Translations under genes and position numbers: made by a program
Notes under the pieces: model-generated
The model's database searches: none
What the model was told of the DNA's origin: nothing
The model's input: the letters and a program-made list of their open reading frames with translations, nothing else
Origin: Desulfosarcina cetonica JCM 12296
Lineage (GTDB): Bacteria > Desulfobacterota > Desulfobacteria > Desulfobacterales > Desulfosarcinaceae
Assembly (NCBI RefSeq): GCF_001311845.1
Contig: NZ_BBCC01000035.1
Span: forward strand, 1 to 43,054
Direction of reading: 5' to 3'
DNA length: 43,054 nucleotides
Shown: piece by piece, positions 17,137 through 25,547 of the stretch
Layout of the letters: each line of letters begins with the position of its first letter
Numbering within the stretch: position 1 is the stretch's first letter

Positions 17137-18215
17137 GGGACGTTGTTTATAAACGATACTAACCTTTTCGTCGCAAAATCTGGGCGACGCCAGAGGTCGT
17201 CAATCCCAACTGCCTGCCCGTTTCCGCCATGGACAATCCCAACTTATTGACCAACTGGAGGACCAGCTGCCTTCTTACTGTTGAAACCGCTTGCCGCCGG
17301 CTGCCGTTGCGAAGTACATCGATGGAAATATCAGACGCCGTGCAGCAACGGTTGATCAGCTTCCTGGCGCTTTCCAGAACCGCATCGTCGGCCAATTGCC
17401 GTCGAATATGTTGCTCGGCCTCATCAATCATTCGAGTAACAAAATCGCCGGAGCCAAGATGCGTGCATCACCCTTTTCGGGAGTGCCGCTACGGCGAAGG
17501 GATTTGACCACCGACCAGCCACCCATGGAGCGAATCAAACCGCCGCCGACCAAGTCAGGCCGTTGCCCCTCAGCGATGCCTTTTTTCACGAATGCCCGAT
17601 ACACGCGCTTTGCTTCACCCTCGGTCCGACCGAACCATTTCAGTACATAATCTCTATCCTGCCACGGGGCATCACATCGGGCCATCACTACCCCATGACC
17701 ACACCACGGATGGCGGTCTAATTGCGCCAAGTCTTCAACGATCCCTGCACGCAGCGGGTTTAAATGGATGTAGCGAACCAGTTCCCTAAAATAGGTATCT
17801 TCTTCACAGATGATTGATTTATACCGGTTTTGAAAAAGATGACCGTAGCGATGATGACGGCGATTGTAGGAAATGGCATAGCCGGTCAGGAACCGCCGCA
17901 TGAAAACGGAAATGCCCGCCGTCCCGCTGCGCATGAGGATGTGAGCATGGTTATCAAGTAAGGCCCAGGCATAAATCGCTGTGCGGCTGTTTTCGGCATT
18001 CTGCCCCAAACGAGTGATAAAATTCTCGCGATCCAGATCATCGTCAACGATATTACGCCGTTCGATGCCGCGTAAAATCACGTGATGAAGAGTTCCCGGA
18101 GAATCTAAGCGTGCACCGCGTGGCATGGCGTTCACCTTTTGAAGTACTGTCGGTATGGAGGAGAAACTCAACAATATTTATGACAGCATTTTGTATTGTT
18201 TGTCAACAACGTCCC
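17137..18215. mobile_element. REP-associated transposase unit with imperfect terminal inverted repeats
   Basis: The transposase gene is bracketed by an 18-bp inverted pair matching at 16 positions. The left end GGGACGTTGTT is at 17137-17147 with AAAC completing it; the right end is GTTTGTC then AACAACGTCCC, at 18198-18215. Classical IS200/IS605 elements lack inverted ends, whereas REP-associated transposases are commonly flanked by such palindromic sequences. Confidence 0.65.
17159..18126 (-). CDS. REP-associated tyrosine (Y1/HUH) transposase (frame interrupted)
   Basis: About 322 residues when two frames are joined. MPRGARLDSPGTLHHVILRG is the standard N-terminus, so I start at 18126 behind AAAGGTGA. 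The HUH metal motif is HAH in LLDNHAHILMRS, and the Tyr region is FQNRYKSIICEEDTYF followed by RYIHLNPLRAGIV. A C-terminal DnaA-like HTH (GLSMAETGRQLGLTTSGVAQIL) completes the RAYT form. The frame breaks near 17445; one added base restores DARILGSGDFVTRMIDEAEQ. These enzymes nick single-stranded REP palindromes and are usually single-copy domesticated proteins. Confidence 0.85.
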
Positions 18216-18226
18216 TATATTTCCTA

Positions 18227-18373
18227 AAATCACGCGATGAAGGGTTCCCGGTGTATCTAAACGCGCACCGCGTGGCATGGCGTTCACCTTTTGAAGTATT
18301 GTCGGTGTGGAAAAACGCAAGAATGTTTATGGCAGCATTTTGTATAGTTTGTCAACAACGTCCCAATATTTTC
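18227..18373. repeat. Direct duplicate of the transposase 5' end and right terminus
   Basis: This roughly 147-bp block repeats 18073-18220 with scattered mismatches. It includes the complement of the transposase start, its ribosome-binding site, the same leader and a second exact copy of the right terminus (GTTTGTC then AACAACGTCCC, 18347-18364). It contains no usable gene. It is either a remnant of a second copy or a tandem duplication of the right end. Confidence 0.75.
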
Positions 18374-18501
18374 CCCAATATTTTCCTGTATTTCCTGTGA
18401 TGGCCAGAAAATTTACTATCGGGCTGCTTCAGAAACGACAGTTTATTGGGTCAGGTTTTTGCTTGCAGTTGAGTCGGTTTTTGACTGGCGGTGACGATAA
18501 C

Positions 18502-18547
18502 AGACCAAGACCAGAATTTAATGGTTGGGAAAAACTGATCTTGGTCT
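18502..18547. repeat. 13-bp imperfect hairpin
   Basis: AGACCAAGACCAG (18502-18514) faces CTGATCTTGGTCT (18535-18547), 12 of 13 pairs, with a 20-nt loop. It lies in the gene-free stretch 18216-18675 beside the transposon remnant. It could be a REP-like target palindrome; the function is unknown. Confidence 0.5.
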
Positions 18548-18630
18548 ATATTTTAACAATCGTCTTTAGAATTGAAATGCAATTTTAGAAAAAACAAGTT
18601 TTTCGGAACCTCATATGATCCACATGATAG

Positions 18631-18670
18631 GTACTTGGGCGTGATTTTGTATGCAACGACGTCCAAGTAC
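18631..18670 (-). terminator. Hairpin just past the small secreted-protein gene, possible terminator
   Basis: GTACTTGGGCGT (18631-18642) faces ACGTCCAAGTAC (18659-18670), 12 positions with one G-T, and a 16-nt loop. It begins 6 nt beyond the stop of the leftward operon. There is no strong T run, so it may end transcription inefficiently or be another palindromic repeat. Confidence 0.4.
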
Positions 18671-18675
18671 TATAT

Positions 18676-18960
18676 TTAGTCGTTTGAATTGCAAAGCGCA
18701 TCCATCGCGTCGGATTTTGTTTCGTAAATTTCATTTAATGCGCCTTGGCCATCAACCCAAACCACCCATTTACCTGCAGGTTCTTCAACTTGGCTTATAT
18801 ATCCAATATAATCTCCATTATCGCCGTACACATTGTAATGATATCCGGCGCTATCCTGAAAATCAAATTCTTCGCTAACAGAGCAAGCTAATGCACTATT
18901 TACAAGGCAAATTAAAGAAATTAATATTATATTAATAATATATTTAAATTTAATTATCAT
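18676..18960 (-). CDS. Small secreted hypothetical protein
   Basis: A 94-residue protein with a clear signal peptide (KYIINIILISLICLVNSALA, cleavage likely before CSVSE). The mature part of about 70 residues is acidic and Tyr/Gly-rich, with two cysteines. A very good ribosome-binding site, GGAAGGAG, lies 6 nt before the ATG. It starts 31 bp after the subtilase gene on the same strand and so is probably the third gene of the riboswitch-controlled operon. No family is recognised; a protease partner or inhibitor is a guess from position only. Confidence 0.6.
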   Translation of the reverse strand: MIIKFKYIINIILISLICLVNSALACSVSEEFDFQDSAGYHYNVYGDNGDYIGYISQVEEPAGKWVVWVDGQGALNEIYETKSDAMDALCNSND

Positions 18961-18991
18961 TTTTTGCTCCTTCCATATCTTATTAATATTA

Positions 18992-21900
18992 TTATTCTGC
19001 TGGAATAGAAACTGTCACTGGGATTTCCATTATAGTGGCTACATCCTCAGCAATAACTTCAAGCCTGAAAGCAAAAACATGATCAACACCAGAATCTAAT
19101 GCCAAACTTCTGGTAAATTGAACATCAAAAGTAATAGTATCTCCAGGCGAAACGTCTTCATGCTTTTCTGGGCTTATTGATTGAACCAGATCGGCAAAAT
19201 CGCCATTTGGTACAAGTTTTACATCAATCTGTGAAGCCGCCCCTTCTAACGCGGCAATAACGGCATCAACAATTTCGGCGCTGTTTCTGGATAAAAGGAA
19301 TGTATCACCATCCGTGGCAGCAGCCATATTGATAACATCTGATATATTTCCCCCAGATTGAAGCCCATATACACGTATTTTTAGATCATTAAGAGCAGTA
19401 ACAGTCTCATCCCAGCTAGCACCGGGATAGCTACTTTCTTTGTGAAAACTGTAATCTGTGGCCAAAAAGATTACAGGAAGAGCACCTTCTCGCCAACCTA
19501 CATCTGACGACTCAATTGTATAGCCGTAACTAGATACCGTTCGCCCGATACCTGTTGCAGCTTGATAAAGTGCTTCTAATTGACTTTCAGGACCATCCAT
19601 TCCATAATGTAAACTAAGGTTATTTATAGAAGAAATAATTTCAGAAGAATCTGATGTAAGCATCTGATCAAGCCTGTAAGCATAATCACCGTAAGAACTG
19701 CTTCCATAGGGAGACCATGGAAAATCGCTAAAGGATGTTAAACCAATTTGTACATTCCGGCCAGCAGAATTAAATGCATTCACCAAGTCGATGGCTTTAG
19801 ATTTAAATTGTGCGATATCATCTCCATAACTACCTGAAACATCAACCATAAATATTATGTCAACCTTGTCGAAAACATCGTCCGATGGCACAGTTACCTG
19901 TACCGGCACTAGTACAGATGTGTTTTTTGGAAGTGTAACATCAACCTTATCCCCTATTGGAATAGTTTTGTCCTCAAGACTATCAACCGCTGCCTCGAGA
20001 GCCCCTTGGACATTCAAGCGAGCACTTTTCCCCTCACAGTCCAACCCAGTGTTATAGAAGCATTTTCCATCATCTCTAACTTCTCCGTTAGCTATAGACA
20101 GAATTCTGGTAGGCTCATTGGGGGTGACGCCATTTGTCTCTACTTCTGGATCGACAGGTAAGGAACTCTTGCGTAAAAGCTTGCGGATTTCATCCGGGGT
20201 CAGATCAGGATTAACCGATTGCATAGCGGCAATTGTTGCAGTGACGAGCGGAGCAGCGAAAGATGTTCCTTGGGCTTCATTTCCTTTAGAGTCCTTAACG
20301 TATTTGCCACATGCAACAATGTCAACTTCCGGACCTATATTTGAAAAGTCTGCTATTTCAGGTATACTTGAAAATGGCCAATACCAGGGTAAATTTTCAT
20401 GAGCACCAACAATTATGAGAGAGTCAGTTTGAATAGAGGATGGGACCCAGAATTTTGCCCATGAATGTGTATTTCCAGCAGCTGCTACGATGATAACGTT
20501 AGGATAGTCTTTTTCTATTTTATTTTTAATCCATTTCTCAATATTATCTCTAAGATCAATAAAACCTTCTTTATCGATGCACGCATTATCGCAAGCATCG
20601 CAACAAATATCGTCACCATCTTTATTTGGAGCTCCTTCTTGTCCAGTTCCGAAACTCCAATTTATTACAGTAGCGCCGCTTTTTACCAACTCAATAGTGC
20701 TATTAAATGCGTCTCCCCAAGTAGAACCTGATTTCTTTACCGCAATATTAAATCCACCATGATTTCTTTCAAGTCCTTGAAGAAGACCAGCATTCTTTCC
20801 GGTTTTAGTTTTACCATCGCCTATCTCAGCTGCGATTATACCTGTCACTGTGCTGCCGTGATCAGTGCTACTACTGGTGTCAGTAGAATATAGAGCGATA
20901 TTGTTTGATCTATCAGAGCCATTTGCACTGTAACCGTCAAAATCGCTGGCATCAAAATCAAGCCCATTTTCAATTACTCCAATCGACGTAAAATTTGGGT
21001 GGAGTTTGGTTGCATCAGTTGGGCTTACATTATCGGTATAAAATTTAGCTCCCTCTTCAACCTTATTAGTTGCCCTTTGCCCATAAAAATCATCATCATC
21101 TGACCAATCAGCTTCTTGGCTTGAAATTGTATAGTCTATCATACAAAAATCGACTGCAGGATCATCTTCAACTACTTTCTTAATATTCTTCAAAGCCTCT
21201 AACTTGATTGAAGAAAATTGAATTTGAAATAGCAGTGTAGATGGATCATATCCTACAATTATTCCCCCTGTATCATCAGCAATTCTTTGGGCTTCAGAAT
21301 TGTTAAAAAAGTCTGTTTTAAGGTATACTAATAAGATATTTGATGCAATTTTTTGTCCAGCCTCGTTTGTTATCATGTCTTCATCAGTTGGAGATTTGAA
21401 TGAAGAGTTTGTAATTGTGAAAAAAAAATTGATTGCTTGCTCTATTCCCTTGTCTAATAAACAGAGGGCCGCTTTTACAATCATATGGGACATCAAATTG
21501 TAACAGATTTAAATTTATTACAGATGAGGAAGCAATCATGCCTGAAAAGATAACTTCAATAGGTTCTTCGTCGATTGCACCGCTGTAACCTATACTAATC
21601 TTGTCTCCAGGCATTCCTCCTTCTGATGAAATCTGCACAATTCTTAAATTTTCAGAAGTAACGTCCCAACTAAGTGCTGATGGATCAAAAGGATAACTAC
21701 GGTTTTGTCTGATTGTAAAAGTATCGTCTCCGGTAACTGATGATTCTGCAGCTACGTTCCCAAAATTTATATCACCGTCTATAACGGTGGTGAAATCAGA
21801 GCTGCTAGTCAGCGTCGCAGACACGTTAACTTCAACATCTTCACCAGTATTTGTAGCTGTTGCCTTAAAGGTATAATCGTATTCAGTTCGACTTGCTCTG

Positions 21901-22028
21901 GTTTTACTAACGAGTTGATAATTGTCATCTATCAACAAATCTGCTGAAACTGGTAAAGAAAATAATAGAGATATAATTGTACAAAATAAAAACGTAATTA
22001 GTCGTTTATCTTTAATCATCATTTTCAC
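18992..22028 (-). CDS. Exported IPT/TIG - subtilisin-like (S8) - VWA protein (frame interrupted at a T9 run)
   Basis: Reconstructed at about 1011 residues. A signal peptide (ITFLFCTIISLLFSLPVSA) precedes a beta-rich region and an IPT/TIG domain (GGMPGDKISIGYSG through SGPLFIRQGNRASNQFFF, ending near residue 205). An S8 peptidase domain follows, with His390 (DHGSTVTGIIAA), Asn519 (AAAGN) and Ser589 (GTSFAAPLVTA). The usual catalytic Asp (VIDTG) reads VIENG, so Glu353 replaces it. A VWA domain with an intact MIDAS DVSGS (Asp729) and a C-terminal beta segment complete it. The signal/IPT part and the protease lie in different frames joined at a 9-base T tract (21420-21428); reading eight T gives NQFFFTITNSS, which completes the IPT fold exactly. 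The base composition is much more A/T-rich than the flanks. Confidence 0.82.
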
Positions 22029-22051
22029 CTCATAAGCAGTATTTTATATGA

Positions 22052-22574
22052 CTATGATTTTTTAATTTTCTTCCGGTATCCCGCCAGGCCTATCAATCCA
22101 GTTCCAAGCAAAACCATTGTAGTCGGCTCAGGAACAGGAGCAGTACCGGGTACTGATTCTCCAGAATCAACGAAAGCATAGTCAGAATCATAAACTTCAA
22201 AATATTGTCCGTTTGGATTGCCTGTACCGAGCCAGTTAAATTGAACAGAAAAGGATTCGGCCAACGAAGCACCATCGACCAACGCCAGTGCATCATAGGC
22301 ACCGTCATCAGGAGAACCAAATATTACATCCGGATCATAGGCAATGACATCCCAATCACTTGGTGATGATACAGGTGTGATGTTTTCATAAAGCCCATAT
22401 TCGAAAAATATTTGGAATCCATAGTCAGCATTGAAGTCATAATCGCTGACATAATAATCATACTGCCAGAGTCCTGACCCTAAGTCGGTAGCATTATAAG
22501 TTATGATTATAGCCTTTGCTGAAGACACTTGAAAAATTATTAAACAAAGAAGGGTAAATAAACATTTTTTTCAT
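22052..22574 (-). CDS. PEP-CTERM surface/exopolysaccharide-associated protein (start frame interrupted)
   Basis: A secreted protein of about 173 residues. The C-terminus is a PEP-CTERM sorting signal: VPEPTTMVLLGTGLIGLAGY then RKKIKKS, which is a PEP motif, a membrane helix and a basic tail recognised by exosortase. The frame open from GTG 22528 lacks a full signal peptide. Reading one A fewer in the A7 run after ATG 22574 gives MKKCLFTLLCLIIFQ and then VSSAKA, a good signal peptide, with GGAGA 7 nt upstream. The exosortase gene is not in this window. It is the first gene after the predicted c-di-GMP riboswitch and is followed 23 bp later by the protease gene. Confidence 0.82.
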
Positions 22575-22763
22575 AATAAATCTCCATTTTCAAAATAATC
22601 ACATTAGCTTAGGATGAAAAAGAAACGAACGAATGAACGAATTAATACTGCATTCCAAAAAAACAGAAATAATTACCCCCTTCCTTAATTTCTGCTCGTA
22701 GAAATTTATAATATTGTGGTTTTATGATATCATCAAAATGTGGTTAGCAAAGTACCGTCAAAT

Positions 22764-22801
22764 AAAAAAGCCAAGTTACCATTAACCATGGCAACCCGGC
22801 T
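22764..22801 (-). terminator. Intrinsic terminator overlapping the riboswitch 3' side
   Basis: On the minus strand AGCCGGGTTGCCAT (22801-22788) can pair with ATGGTAACTTGGCT (22782-22769): 14 pairs including three G-U, with a 5-nt loop, followed directly by T6. Its 5' arm is also the conserved 3' segment of the aptamer, so aptamer and terminator are mutually exclusive. Confidence 0.8.
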
Positions 22802-22885
22802 TTCTCACAAAAGGTCTGTGGCTCACACCCCTGAGAGATCCGTGGCTTTCCGTCCCCGCCTCGCAACAGGTTTGGCTTTACATAG
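22785..22885 (-). promoter_or_regulatory. Cyclic di-GMP-I (GEMM-I) riboswitch
   Basis: Read on the minus strand, conserved GEMM-I blocks appear in order. CCAAACC comes first, then a P2 stem CCTGTT/GGCGGG capped by the GNRA loop GCGA, then GGGGACGGAAAGCCACGG. A second stem, TCTCA/TGAGA, follows, and the 3' block AAAGCCGGGTTGCC closes the aptamer. The base aligned by hand with ligand-contacting position 20 is G, favouring c-di-GMP over cGAMP. The 3' block doubles as one arm of a terminator, the standard layout of a transcription-control riboswitch. It lies about 190 nt upstream of the PEP-CTERM gene. Confidence 0.85.
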
Positions 22886-22975
22886 TGCAACATACAATTT
22901 GTAGAGTTTAAACAAACTCAGAAGAGCAATAGCCTATCCAAAATTAAATTATACAATTTAACCAATTTAGTATTT

Positions 22976-23080
22976 GCGGTTGAGATAACCGCGAGGAAGC
23001 ATGAATGATAGTGGTGATTCATTCATGGCAAGAAAGGAAGCAAGGATCGTACATTTCAAACCTGTTATTAATGACAGGTT
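22976..23080. ncRNA. Cluster of three hairpins, unexplained
   Basis: Three strong hairpins follow each other: GCGGTT/AACCGC (22976-22992, 5-nt loop), CATGAATGA/TCATTCATG (23000-23027, 10-nt loop) and AACCTGT/ACAGGTT (23059-23080, 8-nt loop). AGGAAGCA-like words lie between them. No open frame covers the segment and it lies between the riboswitch promoter region and the LuxR-type gene. It may be a structured RNA or regulator-binding site. Strand and function are unknown; I do not recognise a known family. Confidence 0.35.
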
Positions 23081-23507
23081 GATGCACAACCATCTAATTT
23101 TTATTGATCATTTAACACACTAACTTCTGCTTTTCAAAGTGATTGGCGCATACAATTGAATAAATATGAATTGTTTGTGGAGTTTTTTTCACATATAGAA
23201 TGGTATTTATTTCACAATATAAATTATCTTACACAAAACGATCACTCTTTTACTTAATCAAACTCAACTGTGTAATATTGTGACACTCCTTCAACGCATT
23301 TTTGGCAGATATTGTAACTTTATCTCCCACATCAATCTCCCACAAATAGTAAAATATAAATAATAACAGTCATCTTTGCAAACACATCATTTGGCATATA
23401 ATGTGCCAGTAGAACATTGATCTTCCTTTATTGAATGAACTCATCGAAAACAACTGCTTTCATTCTTGAAATAGTTTTTCACATTGCCCAATAAAATTGA
23501 ATTAAAG

Positions 23508-23723
23508 ATGGAAAATTGCAGAGAGTACGAACTGACAGAAAAAGAGGCAGTGGTTTTGAACTGGATTAAAGAGGGTAAAAGTTCATGGGAAATTTCCAAA
23601 ATTCTCAATTGCAGCAAACGTGTTGTTGATTTTCATGTTTCCAACATCAAAGATAAACTAAACGCTTCTAGCCGAGCACAAGCGGTTGCCATCGGGCTGC
23701 AATATCAATTGATTCGATTTTAA
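23508..23723 (+). CDS. LuxR/GerE-type HTH protein lacking a sensor domain
   Basis: About 71 residues, almost entirely a LuxR C-terminal DNA-binding domain: ELTEKEAVVLNWIKEGKSSW, then EISKILNCSKRVVDFHVSNIKDKL, ending in AQAVAIGLQYQL. The pattern is closest to the HTH of autoinducer-type LuxR proteins (GKSSWEI, SNIKDKL), but the ligand-binding half is absent. ATG 23508 is preferred; an in-frame TTG at 23484 would add eight residues. The ribosome-binding site is weak. Standing beside the PEP-CTERM/protease operon in the A/T-rich island, it could regulate it. That is inferred from position only. Confidence 0.65.
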   Translation: MENCREYELTEKEAVVLNWIKEGKSSWEISKILNCSKRVVDFHVSNIKDKLNASSRAQAVAIGLQYQLIRF

Positions 23724-23751
23724 GGGAAAGCCAGTCTTTTCAACCAACCTC

Positions 23752-25125
23752 TCAATGGATCCCATAACCCGCCAGCTTACGCCGCAAGGTATTCAGACCG
23801 ATGCCCAAAAGGCGGGCCGTTTTGGATTTGTTCTCGCCGGTCTGGGCATAGGCCTTGAGGATATGCGCCTTCTCGATTTCCGCCAACGGCTTGATGGTTT
23901 GGTCCCCGGCATCCATCTCTTCATCGGTGCAGTTTTTGGATGCCGTTTTGATGTGCGCCGGCAGATGCGTCACCTGGATGGGTGCCCCGTGCGCCAGATT
24001 GACCGCTGACTGGAGGATGGATTTCAGCTCGCGGATGTTGCCGGGATAGGCGTATTGCATCAACACTTCCAGGGCGGGTTTTTCGATGAAGCCCGGATGG
24101 CTCACATCATAATATTTTTCCAGGAATTTTTGGGCCAGCAGAAAAATATCTTCCCGGCGCTCCCGCAACGGGGGGAGATGTAGCCAGCCGCCGCGAATCC
24201 GGTAGTAAAGGTCCTTGCGAAAACGTTTTTGGGTTATCATGCGCTCCAGGTTTTCGTTGGTCGCGGCAATGAAGCGCAGGTCCACCTGTTGGTGCGTGCT
24301 GGAGCCCAGCTTGGTGAATTCACCATCTTGCAATACCCGCAATAACTTACCCTGCAAGGAAAGCGGCAAATCGCCGATTTCATCCAGAAAGAGCGTTCCC
24401 CGGTTCGTATATTCAAGGTAGCCCACACGGCCGTTCTCGGCGCCGGTGAAGGCGCCCTTGGTATGGCCGAAGAATTCGGCCTCGAACAACGAGCCGGTCA
24501 ACGACGACATGTTGATGGGTGTAAACGGCTGTTGGGCGCGCGGACTGGCCCCATGGATGGCGCGGGCCAGCAGCTCCTTTCCCGTTCCGCTCTCGCCGGT
24601 AATCAGCACGGGAACCTGGCTGGAGGCATGCAGTTCGGCCTCCTTGAGAATGCGCATGACTTTCTTCGACTGGGTGATGATTGGCTTGAACGGGGCTTCG
24701 TTTTCCAGGGTCGGCAGGTCGCCGCGCTTCTCGATGTCGATGAGATCCAGGAGCCGTTTGCGCTCCAGGGTGCGTTTGATGGACAGGGACAGGTCTTCCG
24801 TGGTGACCGGTTTGACCAGGTAATCGTAGGCCCCTTTATTCAAACAGTCGACGGCGATGCGCGCCTCGTTGATCGCCGTGACCATGATGCATTCGGTGGA
24901 TGGCGAGTTGGCCTTGATCGTTTCCAAAAGCGTGATCCCATCCATTTCGGGCATGGTCATGTCGATCAGGGCAAGGTCGACGACCAGTCCTGTTTCGATT
25001 TCTCCGGCCAGCTTGACGGCGCTCTCCTCCAGGCGGATGCGTTTGAACCCGATATCCGCCAGCTTCCGACCGAGGATTTCCAGGTAATCCCGATCATCAT
25101 CGACAACCACAACGGAACTGTTCAT
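23752..25125 (-). CDS. Sigma-54-dependent response regulator (NtrC-like)
   Basis: 457 residues. The receiver domain (1-120) has phosphoacceptor Asp55 in LIDMTMPEMDG and the Lys of YLVKP. The AAA+ sigma-54 activation domain has Walker A GESGTGKE (177-184), GAFTGA (224-229, sigma-54 contact), LFLDEIGDLP and an arginine-finger region RKDLYYRI. The Fis-type HTH is NKSKTARLLGIGLNTLRRKL. The start at 25125 is set by the receiver beginning MNSSVVVVDDD and by AGGAAT 5 nt upstream; a longer frame exists. No partner histidine kinase is in the window. It is divergent from the metF-hdrL operon, whose promoter is sigma-54 type, making it the likely activator. Confidence 0.92.
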   Translation of the reverse strand: MNSSVVVVDDDRDYLEILGRKLADIGFKRIRLEESAVKLAGEIETGLVVDLALIDMTMPEMDGITLLETIKANSPSTECIMVTAINEARIAVDCLNKGAYDYLVKPVTTEDLSLSIKRTLERKRLLDLIDIEKRGDLPTLENEAPFKPIITQSKKVMRILKEAELHASSQVPVLITGESGTGKELLARAIHGASPRAQQPFTPINMSSLTGSLFEAEFFGHTKGAFTGAENGRVGYLEYTNRGTLFLDEIGDLPLSLQGKLLRVLQDGEFTKLGSSTHQQVDLRFIAATNENLERMITQKRFRKDLYYRIRGGWLHLPPLRERREDIFLLAQKFLEKYYDVSHPGFIEKPALEVLMQYAYPGNIRELKSILQSAVNLAHGAPIQVTHLPAHIKTASKNCTDEEMDAGDQTIKPLAEIEKAHILKAYAQTGENKSKTARLLGIGLNTLRRKLAGYGIH

Positions 25126-25158
25126 GGCGATTCCTGTCTGCACGTTTGTGGTCGACCA

Positions 25159-25248
25159 AATATGCCATTTTGGCCTGCTCTGTTTTGGCATATTCGGCCT
25201 AAGGCGTTATTTTCGCAGGCGTTTCTTTGCTGTATATGCCAATTTGGG
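25159..25248. promoter_or_regulatory. Three upstream activator-site candidates (ATATGCCA dyads)
   Basis: ATATGCCA occurs at 25160-25167, inverted at 25186-25193, and at 25234-25241. The first copy extends to the dyad GCCA-TTT-TGGC and the third to GCCA-ATT-TGGG. They lie about 125-200 bp upstream of the sigma-54 promoter and next to the activator gene, the usual place for enhancer-like sites. Confidence 0.6.
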
Positions 25249-25362
25249 ATAGCTGTCCAGAAAATAATCAAGCCTGTGGATGATCCGTCAACAACGCGCT
25301 GAATATAATAACAGCTTGAATTGTATATTAAAAAATATGCGTTCGATCGTTCCGCAGGTCTC

Positions 25363-25378
25363 TGGCACAAGGCTTGCT
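25363..25378 (+). promoter_or_regulatory. Sigma-54 (-24/-12) promoter of the metF-hdrL operon
   Basis: TGGCACAAGGCTTGCT matches the sigma-54 consensus TGGCACR-N4-TTGCW at every conserved position, with the GG and GC elements 10 bp apart. Transcription would start near 25390, leaving a leader of about 160 nt before the first metF gene. Confidence 0.85.
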
Positions 25379-25547
25379 GATCCAAAATGGCAAAGAAATG
25401 TGACAATTTGGCCAGTCCGTTCTCCTGCTGGCCGGTAGAGACGGAAGGCGGCCGCCTTCCCGCTCCCGCTCCAGATGCAACACCGACACGTCTTTTTCAT
25501 TAACGGCAATCGCTCGTTTACCGCAACAACCATAAGGGGATTGGCTT

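Noticed and set aside
18155..18588. Two small plus-strand frames near the transposase remnant
   Set aside because: They run through the duplicated transposon end and hairpins; repetitive and without a family.
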